From Lactiplantibacillus songbeiensis (GTDB lineage Bacteria; Bacillota; Bacilli; Lactobacillales; Lactobacillaceae), in the NCBI RefSeq assembly GCF_005405125.1, contig NZ_BJDL01000017.1, positions 1 to 64,000 on the forward strand: a stretch of DNA of 64,000 nt, given 5' to 3'. The position numbers and the translations under genes are program-made. The notes beneath the pieces were generated by a model. The model ran no database searches. It was not told the DNA's origin and saw only the letters and a program-made list of their open reading frames with translations. Position 1 is the first letter of the stretch. Each line of letters opens with the position of its first letter. Shown piece by piece: positions 8,521 to 15,755 of the stretch.

Positions 8521-10272
8521 ATGAATACACCAATTTTAAATACCATTGAATCACCAACTGATCTCAAAAAATTAACTTTGCCTGAATTAACAGCCTTAGC
8601 TGCTGAAATCCGCCAAGTCCTTTTGAACAAAGTTAGCCAAACTGGCGGCCACGTTGGTCCTAACTTGGGCGTCGTTGAATTAACGATTGCTTTTCATTAC
8701 GTCTTTGATTCCCCAACTGACAAAGTCGTTTGGGATGTTTCTCATCAATCTTATACGCATAAAATCCTAACTGGCCGTAAACAAGCTTGGTTGGATCCTG
8801 CCCATTACGATGATGTCAGTGGCTATACCGCCCCTGAAGAAAGTCCACACGACTACTTCAACATCGGCCATACCTCGACTTCAATCGCCTTAGCAACCGG
8901 GATGGCCGTTGCGCGGGACTTACAAGCCAAGCAAGGTAACGTCATGGCCGTGATTGGTGATGGCTCGTTATCTGGCGGTCTCGCCTTAGAAGGCTTGAAT
9001 ACGGCCGCAACTTTGAAGTCAAACTTGATTATCTTGGCTAATGATAACGGGATGTCAATCGCCGAAGACCATGGCGGGTTGTATCAAAACCTAAAAGAAC
9101 TTCGTGAAACCAATGGACAAGCCAGCAATAACTTGTTTAAAGCAATGGGCTTAGACTATCGCTATGTCGATCAAGGTAACGACCTTGCCACGATGATTGA
9201 GGCCTTTAAAGCAATCAAGGATATCGATCACCCGATCGTCTTACATGTGCATACTGAAAAGGGCCGTGGTTATGCGCCAGCTTTGGCAAATGAAGAAGCC
9301 TTCCACTGGCATGTGCCCTTTGACTTAAAGACTGGTCAAACCTTGCATCCAAATACCAAAGAAAGTTATACCGACACGATTCATGCTGTCTTGGAAGATG
9401 AATTAACTAACCAACACACGCCATTAACTGCCATTACAGCGGCGATTCCCGGCATGTATGACTTAAAACGTTTCGGCAACCGCCATCCGGAACGCTACTT
9501 CGATGTTGGTATCGCCGAACAAGAATCGATTACCTTTGCGGCTGGTCAAGCCCAACAAGGCTTACGGCCCATCGTCTTCCATTCTGGGACGTTCTTGCAA
9601 CGAGCTTACGACCAGTTGTCACACGACTTAGGCATCAACAAGTTGCCCGTGACTATCATGGTCGCCGGTGGCAGTATTAGCGCCGGTGACCCGACCCATC
9701 AAGGTATCTTCGACGTGGCCATGTTATCCAACATTCCTGGCTTAACGTACTTAGCGCCAACAACTAAAGAAGAATTAGCCGCGATGATGCGCTGGTCCTT
9801 ACATCAAACGACCGGTCCCGTGGCCATTCGCGTACCAAGCAACGCCGTTCATTCGGCCGACTTAACCGACTTCGACGTTCATCACTTACGGACCGTGCAT
9901 GCTGGGCAACAAGTCGCGTTATTAGGTGTCGGTAGCTTATTGCCACTCGCTGAACAAGTGCAGGGTCAACTAGCCGAACATCAAATTGATGCGACCGTCA
10001 TTGACCCGCGGAACTTATCTGATTTAGATGCAGCCGGGTTGACCGCTTTGCAAGCTCATCATCAATTAGTCGTGACTTTAGAAGAGGCCAGCTTAAGTGG
10101 TGGCTTTGGTGAAAAAGTCAGTCGCTTCTATGGTGATACGGACATGCACGTCTTAAACTTTGGGGCAGCCAAACGCTTCAATGATCGTGAAACGACCGCC
10201 GAACTCTGGCATGAATTTAAGTTAACACCAGATCAAATCGTCACTGCCATTCAAAAAGCCCTCGCTAAATAA
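8521..10272 (+). CDS. dxs: 1-deoxy-D-xylulose-5-phosphate synthase-like enzyme
   Basis: A thiamine-diphosphate enzyme that in its family condenses pyruvate with glyceraldehyde 3-phosphate to 1-deoxy-D-xylulose 5-phosphate. At 583 residues it is shorter than typical DXS (about 620-640). N-terminal GGHVGPNLGVVELTIAFHY and VVWDVSHQSYTHKILTGR (about residues 42-84) match DXS; the cofactor motif is GDGSLSGGLALEGLN with ANDNGMSIAE behind it. In the pyrimidine domain DVGIAEQESITFAAG carries Glu where DXS usually has His (AEQHAV). No other isoprenoid gene is near. Lactobacilli generally make isoprenoids by the mevalonate route, so the product may feed thiamine or another path, or the substrate may differ. 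The ribosome-binding site is weak. Confidence 0.82.
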   Translation: MNTPILNTIESPTDLKKLTLPELTALAAEIRQVLLNKVSQTGGHVGPNLGVVELTIAFHYVFDSPTDKVVWDVSHQSYTHKILTGRKQAWLDPAHYDDVSGYTAPEESPHDYFNIGHTSTSIALATGMAVARDLQAKQGNVMAVIGDGSLSGGLALEGLNTAATLKSNLIILANDNGMSIAEDHGGLYQNLKELRETNGQASNNLFKAMGLDYRYVDQGNDLATMIEAFKAIKDIDHPIVLHVHTEKGRGYAPALANEEAFHWHVPFDLKTGQTLHPNTKESYTDTIHAVLEDELTNQHTPLTAITAAIPGMYDLKRFGNRHPERYFDVGIAEQESITFAAGQAQQGLRPIVFHSGTFLQRAYDQLSHDLGINKLPVTIMVAGGSISAGDPTHQGIFDVAMLSNIPGLTYLAPTTKEELAAMMRWSLHQTTGPVAIRVPSNAVHSADLTDFDVHHLRTVHAGQQVALLGVGSLLPLAEQVQGQLAEHQIDATVIDPRNLSDLDAAGLTALQAHHQLVVTLEEASLSGGFGEKVSRFYGDTDMHVLNFGAAKRFNDRETTAELWHEFKLTPDQIVTAIQKALAK

Positions 10273-10288
10273 GGACCACTCGCTTCAA

Positions 10289-10326
10289 CAGCCGCCAGCA
10301 AATCGCTGGCGGCTGTTTGTGTGTTT
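10289..10326 (+). terminator. Terminator of the DXS-like gene
   Basis: CAGCCGCCAGC pairs perfectly with GCTGGCGGCTG, followed by TTTGTGTGTTT. Confidence 0.88.
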
Positions 10327-10401
10327 AGAAAATGTCATTCTTTGACAGGCCGTACTTGAACCGACATACTGAATCCAAGTCAAACTCACGGAGGATTTTT
10401 T

Positions 10402-10956
10402 ATGTCAGCTGATCAAGCCTTACTCATCATTGATTACACGAATGATTTTGTCGCCGATGCCGGTGCCTTAACCTGTGGCGAACCCGGCCAAGTCCTCGCA
10501 CCTAACCTGATTGAACGGGCCAATGCCGTGCAGCAAAATGAAGGTTGGGTCCTACTGCCAACCGATGTGCATACCCCGCACAATCCGTATCATCCTGAAA
10601 CCAAGCTCTTTCCGCCCCACAACGTTCGTGGGTCTTGGGGTCGTGAACTTTATGGCCCAGTCAAGCACTGGTTCGACCAACACCAAGCCGACGACCGGGT
10701 CTGGCTATTCGACAAGACGCGGTATAGCGCCTTTGCCGGGACAGACTTAGACTTGCGCTTGCGCGAACGCCATGTCACCACGCTAGAACTCGCCGGTGTT
10801 TGTACTGACATCTGCGTCTTGCACACCGCCGTCGATGCTTATAATCTCGGCTACCAACTCGTGATTCACCGCAACTGTGTGGCCAGCTTCAATCCAACCG
10901 GCCACAGTTGGGCGCTGCAACACTTTGCCAATAGTCTCGGTGCCACCGTGATCTAA
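10402..10956 (+). CDS. pncA: Nicotinamidase (isochorismatase family)
   Basis: A 184-residue cytoplasmic amidohydrolase converting nicotinamide to nicotinate and ammonia for NAD salvage. The catalytic triad of the family is visible: Asp in LLIIDYTNDF (near residue 10), Lys in FDKTRYSAF (near residue 110) and Cys in GVCTDICVLHT (near residue 138). Metal-ligand residues occur in TDVHTPHNPYHPE. Size and motifs match the Bacillus PncA/YueJ group. The ATG has a GGAGG site. It stands alone between terminators. A related cysteine hydrolase remains possible, but all diagnostic residues fit nicotinamidase. Confidence 0.88.
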   Translation: MSADQALLIIDYTNDFVADAGALTCGEPGQVLAPNLIERANAVQQNEGWVLLPTDVHTPHNPYHPETKLFPPHNVRGSWGRELYGPVKHWFDQHQADDRVWLFDKTRYSAFAGTDLDLRLRERHVTTLELAGVCTDICVLHTAVDAYNLGYQLVIHRNCVASFNPTGHSWALQHFANSLGATVI

Positions 10957-10963
10957 CAAAAAT

Positions 10964-11004
10964 ACCTTGTCAATCATTTCAACAATTGACAAGGTGTTTT
11001 TTAT
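10964..11004 (+). terminator. Terminator of pncA
   Basis: ACCTTGTCAAT pairs with ATTGACAAGGT, followed by GTTTTTTATTTT. Confidence 0.9.
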
Positions 11005-11082
11005 TTTCGTCGCATTAACTTGCTGTTCGACTAAATTACCAGTTAAAAATAAGTCGCCACTAACTCATCACAATGCTGCTAT

Positions 11083-11232
11083 TTAACGACGAGCAGTCCA
11101 GCATTGACTCAGTGGTACCGTTTATCTTAGTCGTGGGTTGTCGACTTAGATAAAGCCCGGCTTGTAAGACCGCACTTTGGCTTGCAAACGCGGCCACCAC
11201 GTTCCAGCCAATTCTGGGCCAACCAGAGTGGC
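11083..11232 (-). repeat. Cloverleaf repeat, subfamily A1, diverged right end
   Basis: Inner arms TTTATCTTAGTCG/CGACTTAGATAAA and TTGTAAG/CTTGCAA are intact. The outer stem is partly eroded (GTCCAGCATTGACT against AGCCAATTCTGGGC). It fills the gap between convergent pncA and the secreted-protein gene. Confidence 0.85.
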
Positions 11233-11258
11233 AAGTTTAATCCTAACTAACTGCCGAT

Positions 11259-11885
11259 TTAATAGCGCGCAACCATAATCAGGCCCCGCTTAACAACTGG
11301 CAACTTCAACACTGGACTCGTCTTGCGGTCAGCTTGCTTGGCGGTTGCCGTCACTTGATATTTCTTAGCCGTAATCCCATTCAGATGGAATAACGCTGGG
11401 GTACTGCTACAATACTGTTTCACTAACCGATGATCACGTTGATCGATCGTAATCACACTGGCTTTAGGGACATTGAGCGTGACTAATAGCGTATCAGGTA
11501 CCCCGCTACGGTCAATTTGAACCATCGCCGGCGCTTTCGTAGCATAGCGGCTAGGACCATACGTGTAAACGTTGGTGACGCGTTGCCCTTTCTGGTTAAC
11601 ACCATATAGTTTAAAATCACGATAACCACTGAACGCTTTGGTCACTTTAAACTTCCGGGCCTTAACAGTGGCCGTAACTTTTTTAGTTTTGCCATATTGG
11701 AGTACGACTTTTTTCACTTTCGGACTAGCTTTCCCGACAAACGTAGCCGCCTTTTTAGCGGCATAATACGTCACCGCCATGGCCGACAATGCCGGCTTAG
11801 CACTGGCAGTCGCAACGGGCGCCCCCACGGCTAAGCCCATCACAATAGCGCCTAATAAACTACTGGTTAAAATCACTTTTTTCAT
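11259..11885 (-). CDS. Secreted protein of unknown function, 208 aa
   Basis: The N terminus is a signal peptide: MKKVILTSS, a hydrophobic core (LLGAIVMGLAVG) and an AxA-like cleavage region (ATASAKP), so the protein is exported. The mature part is basic, rich in Lys, Val and Thr, and looks beta-rich, with a repeated KVKKVVLQYGKTKKVTATVK style that suggests a small Ig-like surface domain. I see no LPXTG anchor, lipobox or enzyme motif. A GGGGGG-containing site lies just before the ATG at 11885; 15 upstream codons in the same frame are not needed. Function unknown, secretion fairly sure. Confidence 0.75.
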   Translation of the reverse strand: MKKVILTSSLLGAIVMGLAVGAPVATASAKPALSAMAVTYYAAKKAATFVGKASPKVKKVVLQYGKTKKVTATVKARKFKVTKAFSGYRDFKLYGVNQKGQRVTNVYTYGPSRYATKAPAMVQIDRSGVPDTLLVTLNVPKASVITIDQRDHRLVKQYCSSTPALFHLNGITAKKYQVTATAKQADRKTSPVLKLPVVKRGLIMVARY

Positions 11886-12009
11886 GATAATCCCCCCAAT
11901 TAATGCGGTACAACTAACTCTGGACGTCATTATAGCGAGCCATTATCCCAAGTACCAGTATTGTTGATCTAAACCAGTAAGTAAGTTAAGTATTAACTGA
12001 TTCACGCAG

Positions 12010-12037
12010 TTACATCGCTTAACCTAACTAGTATAAT
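12010..12037 (+). promoter_or_regulatory. Promoter of the immunity-like gene
   Basis: TTACAT and TATAAT are separated by 16 bases, 23 bases before the ATG at 12061; a GGGGGGG run serves as ribosome-binding site. Confidence 0.5.
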
Positions 12038-12060
12038 TTTGACTTAGGGGGGGATTCACA

Positions 12061-12345
12061 ATGACCAACACTAATCGCACCACTTTAATGCAAGCCATCG
12101 ATACGGCTTACAATGGCGCTGAGGTTCAAAAGTTACCGGACTTAACGAAACTTTTATTAAAGTCCGCCCAACAACTTGAAAACGGCCGTGACGACCACAA
12201 AGTCGCCGGTGAACTACATCAAGCTTTAAAATATTGGGGGATGGCCCACTTACATGGACCGAAAGCTTTAGATCCATTATCACAACTTTTAACTGATGAT
12301 AGCCGCGGTTTGGCTTATCAAAAGCCTTATGCACCACAAGATTAA
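12061..12345 (+). CDS. Bacteriocin immunity-like protein (EntA_Immun type), 94 aa
   Basis: A small, soluble, mostly helical protein of 94 residues. Size, helical amphipathic pattern and the C-terminal GLAYQKPYAPQD, which recalls the flexible tail of enterocin A/pediocin immunity proteins, suggest the EntA_Immun family. Such proteins protect the producer against class IIa bacteriocins by binding the mannose-PTS receptor complex. No bacteriocin precursor with a double-glycine leader is visible nearby, so it would be an orphan immunity gene. It has its own promoter and a terminator. Alternative: an unrelated four-helix protein. Coding call is good, function tentative. Confidence 0.6.
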   Translation: MTNTNRTTLMQAIDTAYNGAEVQKLPDLTKLLLKSAQQLENGRDDHKVAGELHQALKYWGMAHLHGPKALDPLSQLLTDDSRGLAYQKPYAPQD

Positions 12346-12357
12346 TTAAAACCGTCA

Positions 12358-12395
12358 AAAAAAACGTGTTCGGAAAAATCCGAACACGTTTTTTG
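12358..12395. terminator. Bidirectional terminator
   Basis: AAAACGTGTTCGGA pairs with TCCGAACACGTTTT with A and T runs on both sides, between convergent genes. Confidence 0.92.
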
Positions 12396-12400
12396 ACTCA

Positions 12401-13159
12401 CTAATTAGCTGCGGTTTCAACCCACTTCTTCAATAAGAAGACGTTTAAAATGCTTTCAATCAAGATGACAACGGCCATTGCCGCTAGTGCCAACCAGAAT
12501 TGACCCAAGTCAGTCCCATTAAAGGTAATCCGGGCAAACCAAGCAACCCCATGCACGATGAAGCCAGCAACGCGCATCGTGATGAAGATAACGATGACAT
12601 ATACGACCACGTTTAACGCCCGTTGCCGGAATTTCGGCAAGAAGTTACTGGTGGCACTCGTCACTAAATGCACAAATGAAATCGTGCTCCAAATGAGTAA
12701 CGCGGTCATTAAGCTAACCAATAGCATCACTAGTACCGGCGTAGCAACATTCGTGTTCACCGCCATCATCGGTGGCAGCATGCCACTAATCCGTGACCAG
12801 CCTAACCAGAGTGTCAGGCCATATAGCACCGCCTGGACGATCATGAAATAAACCAATACGGCTAGTGATGACAATAAGTTCATCAGATAAAACCGCGTTT
12901 CTTCAATCGGAATCAGTCGGAACGTATCTGCCGTATACGCTTTTTCCGTGCTGACCGCCAGCAGGATAAACCCAACGACATAAGGCAGCATTGACCAGCT
13001 CGTGGTTAAGTAAAATAGCGTGGCTAAGTTAAAATGTCCCTTAATGGCCGTCCAAATCCCAGTAACCGCCACCGCAATCAGTTCCAGCAGAATCATTTGA
13101 TTCATTTGCCGAAACTTCGTCCAGCCCATCGTTTTAAATAAAGCGCTCATCTTAGTCAT
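12401..13159 (-). CDS. ABC transporter permease subunit
   Basis: A 252-residue integral membrane protein with about six hydrophobic segments, third gene of a GntR-ATPase-permease operon. The start is the ATG at 13159, which overlaps the end of the ATPase gene by eight bases and has a GGGGGGTG site; longer readings of the frame would run well into the ATPase gene. It resembles permeases of the YtrABC-type transporters, where the pump acts in cell-envelope stress or antimicrobial peptide response. The substrate cannot be told from sequence. Confidence 0.82.
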   Translation of the reverse strand: MTKMSALFKTMGWTKFRQMNQMILLELIAVAVTGIWTAIKGHFNLATLFYLTTSWSMLPYVVGFILLAVSTEKAYTADTFRLIPIEETRFYLMNLLSSLAVLVYFMIVQAVLYGLTLWLGWSRISGMLPPMMAVNTNVATPVLVMLLVSLMTALLIWSTISFVHLVTSATSNFLPKFRQRALNVVVYVIVIFITMRVAGFIVHGVAWFARITFNGTDLGQFWLALAAMAVVILIESILNVFLLKKWVETAAN

Positions 13160-13862
13160 GGTCGACACCCCCCGCATACAAACTTTCATAATAATCTTCA
13201 ATATCCATCCCAGACTCACTCCGAATGGTATCGGTCTTTTGGTGTACCGCAATCGTCTGATCCTTAACAACCACGATTTCATCTAAGATTGGCGCGATTT
13301 CAGTCACATAATGATCACTGATTAGCATCGTGGCATTATCCGGCTTCCACTGAATAATACTACTAATGATTTTCTTACGACTCATGCTATCAATCCCGCC
13401 AAACGGTTCATCCAACAAGTATAAGTCAGTCTGGCGCGCTAACGTCAACGCAATAATTAACTTTTCACGCATTCCTTTAGACAACGCTAATAGCTTCAAC
13501 TCGCCGTTCAGCTGTAAGAAATCAGCTAATTCATGATAACGGCTCAAATCGAAATCAGAGTAGACGGTTTGGTAGAAGTCAACGACGCGACTAATCTTCG
13601 TGTTCTTGTTGAAACCGTGTAACTGTTCAGAAAAGCTAACGTGCGCTTTACGCGCCGTGGCCGTCGTGGTATCACCGACCATTATATCGCCAGACCCTTG
13701 GGCACTCCCAGTAATCAAGCGCATCAGCGTGGTTTTACCGGCGCCATTTTCACCAAGTAACCCCACGATTTTCCCGGTCTCCAAAGTTAGATCAATATTT
13801 TTTAAAATTAATTTTTGATTGCGCTTATACGTCAATCCTTGAATAGCTAAAACATTAGACAT
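13152..13862 (-). CDS. ABC transporter ATP-binding protein
   Basis: A 236-residue nucleotide-binding subunit. Walker A is GLLGENGAGKTTLMRL (about residues 34-49) and Walker B is DLYLLDEPFGGIDS near residue 155. The ABC signature is degenerate (LSKGMREKL rather than LSGGQ), as common in the YtrB/drug-export group. The ATG overlaps the end of the GntR gene by eight bases, and the permease gene overlaps its own end, so translation of all three is coupled. It powers export or lantibiotic-type detoxification by a membrane partner; the substrate is unknown. Confidence 0.9.
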   Translation of the reverse strand: MSNVLAIQGLTYKRNQKLILKNIDLTLETGKIVGLLGENGAGKTTLMRLITGSAQGSGDIMVGDTTTATARKAHVSFSEQLHGFNKNTKISRVVDFYQTVYSDFDLSRYHELADFLQLNGELKLLALSKGMREKLIIALTLARQTDLYLLDEPFGGIDSMSRKKIISSIIQWKPDNATMLISDHYVTEIAPILDEIVVVKDQTIAVHQKTDTIRSESGMDIEDYYESLYAGGVDHD

Positions 13863-14232
13863 TTTGCCCTGCCCCTTTCTGTTCGATATACCGTTTCAAA
13901 CTCGCGATAATCTCCTCATCAGTTAAATTCAATGCGTGTAGTTGCTCGTAGACCTGTGCCAATTGCGTCATCACTAACTGCTCCTTTAGTTGGGCTAATC
14001 GGGTCGTATCGGCCGTGACAAAGTTACCTTTGCCCCGTTGCGATTCGATTGTTCCCTCCGTAATCATCTCGCTAAGCGCCCGTTGTACGGTATTGACATT
14101 GACTGTCAAGTCGACCGCTAATTGGCGGACTGCCGGCAATTTGTCGCCAGGATTCAACGTGCCCGTCAGCATCTCATGATACAGATAATTTTTGATTTGA
14201 TAGTAAATCGGGATCTTGTCGTCAAATTTCAA
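13855..14232 (-). CDS. GntR family regulator, YtrA subfamily
   Basis: A 125-residue repressor. The N-terminal winged helix is typical of GntR: IPIYYQIKNYLYHEML, then GDKLPAVRQLAVDLTVNVNTVQRALSEM. The C-terminal dimerisation part is only about 50 residues, which places it in the YtrA group that controls linked ABC transporters. It is the first gene of the operon and probably autoregulates: an inverted repeat (TGTTATA/TATAACA) lies about 20-45 bases upstream of the start. In known YtrA systems repression is relieved by cell-wall antibiotics; that is inference here. Confidence 0.9.
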   Translation of the reverse strand: MKFDDKIPIYYQIKNYLYHEMLTGTLNPGDKLPAVRQLAVDLTVNVNTVQRALSEMITEGTIESQRGKGNFVTADTTRLAQLKEQLVMTQLAQVYEQLHALNLTDEEIIASLKRYIEQKGAGQNV

Positions 14233-14250
14233 TTTGTTCTACCTCCCTAG

Positions 14251-14278
14251 TGTTATATTTTACTATTACACTATAACA
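14251..14278. promoter_or_regulatory. Inverted repeat, likely operator of the GntR/ABC operon
   Basis: TGTTATA and TATAACA are separated by 14 bases and lie in the promoter region of the YtrA-type gene. Confidence 0.55.
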
Positions 14279-14308
14279 TCAGAGTGAACCCTTGGCAAGG
14301 ATAAAGTT

Positions 14309-14395
14309 GCCGCTACGGTTGGGCTGGATTGACGCTGGAACGTGGCCACCACGTTCCAGCGTCAATCCAGCCCGCCCTGCGCTAATTTTCTTCCT
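14309..14395. repeat. Cloverleaf repeat A2 without inner arms (near-perfect palindrome)
   Basis: CTGGATTGACGCTGGAACG is followed four bases later by its exact inverted copy CGTTCCAGCGTCAATCCAG. The usual GGTTGG and CCCGCCC end boxes are present. Both inner hairpins of the full element are absent. Confidence 0.85.
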
Positions 14396-14521
14396 TTAAA
14401 TTATTTCAGCTAAATAATCTCTTCTCAACCAAAAATAACTGCTAATACTTGAACACAAACTCAAACTTTAGTCACTACCATTGTTATCTATCCTTACAGG
14501 ACAGCTCCATGTCTCCAGTTA

Positions 14522-14637
14522 GTCAACGCCGGGCGGGCCAGCATTGGCTCAGTGGTGTCGTTTGACTTAGCCGGTGACTTTTCCGGGTTAGTCAAACGAC
14601 ACCACGTTCCAGCCAATGCTGGCCCAACCAGAGTGGC
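14522..14637 (-). repeat. Cloverleaf repeat A1 with only one inner hairpin
   Basis: The copy keeps the outer stem (CCAGCATTGGCT/AGCCAATGCTGG, itself a compensated change from the usual AGAAT) and one hairpin, TTTGACTTAGCCGG/CCGGGTTAGTCAAA. The second inner hairpin is missing. Confidence 0.88.
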
Positions 14638-14649
14638 AAGCAACATCAA

Positions 14650-14685
14650 CAAAAAAAACGAACCAGTTTCACCAACTAGTTCGTC
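14650..14685 (-). terminator. Terminator of the alpha/beta hydrolase gene
   Basis: On the minus strand ACGAACTAGTT pairs with AACTGGTTCGT, followed by eight T. Confidence 0.88.
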
Positions 14686-14690
14686 ATTAA

Positions 14691-15617
14691 TTAATTCACA
14701 TATTGGGCCAAAAACGCCCGCACATGCTGTTTATAAGTCTGATACCCATGCGTAATCGCTGTCGTGTGCGCCGCGCCTTTGACTAACCAGAGTTCTTTCG
14801 GTTGATGCGCATTGCGATAAAGCGTCTGCCCCATCTTAGTTGGCACAAAGGTATCCTTCGTTCCGCTAATAATCATAATTGGCAGATGGTTCTTGCGAAT
14901 CTGTGCAACGGCATCGGCTTCACCGAATGTATAGCCAGCCCGTAACTTCGTAATGCCACTCGTCACATCGACCAATGGAAAGGCTGGTAAATGATAGAGT
15001 TGACCAGCTTGGTAACTAATGATTGCCTTGGCACTTGTGAACGGACTATCAACCACATAAGCTTTGATCTGCGGTAATTGTGGATCACCGCTCGCCATCG
15101 TCATCCCAGCCGCTCCCATACTGATGCCACTCATCACGATCTGCGTTGTCTTAGTCCGTTGAACCACCGTCTTCGCCCATTGCAAATCATCTTGACGTTC
15201 TAGCCAGCCATAACCCACGGCCTGACCTTGACTCGCACCGGCCGCGCGGGCATCTGGCACCAGGACATTGTAGCCCAGCTCATGATACATGCCAGCCCAC
15301 GCGCCCATCAATGATTTATTGCCCGCAAAGCCATGCGCTAACACAACTGTCTTGTTTGACCCGGCCTTGGGAACGTACCAAGCCACTAACTTCAATTGGT
15401 CCTTTGAAGTGATGTGCCAAGTCTGCTTCTTAACATGCGCATACCAATACTTTTCCCGATAAACGGGGCTCCGCTTTGATAGCGTCGTACTCTGGGTCAC
15501 AAAAGCCTTATCCCCGCGCGCAATCGCCACGTGATAAAAATAACTTCCGGCCCCAATCAGACCGCCACCAACAATTAAAATCAAGACGCCCAGCGTTATC
15601 CACCATTTTTTCATCAT
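14691..15617 (-). CDS. Membrane-anchored alpha/beta hydrolase (YqkD-like)
   Basis: A 308-residue hydrolase with a single N-terminal hydrophobic anchor (WWITLGVLILIVGGGLIGAG) and the catalytic part presumably outside the cell. The nucleophile motif is GISMGA (Ser near residue 168). The oxyanion region is LAHGFAGNKS, and a late Asp (GTKDTFVP) and His (GAAHTTAI) complete the triad. It belongs to the serine aminopeptidase/S33-like group that includes Bacillus YqkD. Substrate unknown; esterase or peptidase activity are both possible. The ATG pair at 15617/15614 follows an AAGG site at suitable distance; a TTG nine bases upstream leaves no room for one. Confidence 0.85.
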   Translation of the reverse strand: MMKKWWITLGVLILIVGGGLIGAGSYFYHVAIARGDKAFVTQSTTLSKRSPVYREKYWYAHVKKQTWHITSKDQLKLVAWYVPKAGSNKTVVLAHGFAGNKSLMGAWAGMYHELGYNVLVPDARAAGASQGQAVGYGWLERQDDLQWAKTVVQRTKTTQIVMSGISMGAAGMTMASGDPQLPQIKAYVVDSPFTSAKAIISYQAGQLYHLPAFPLVDVTSGITKLRAGYTFGEADAVAQIRKNHLPIMIISGTKDTFVPTKMGQTLYRNAHQPKELWLVKGAAHTTAITHGYQTYKQHVRAFLAQYVN

Positions 15618-15755
15618 TTCCGCCAACCTTATGTCTTTTTCGATAGAAATATTGCCACTACCAACATGATAACGTTTATAATTGAAGATAACTAGAGGAT
15701 GTTTGCGGTTAAGCCTTAGTCAACCACAACCATCCCGCATATCGGAGGACAAACG

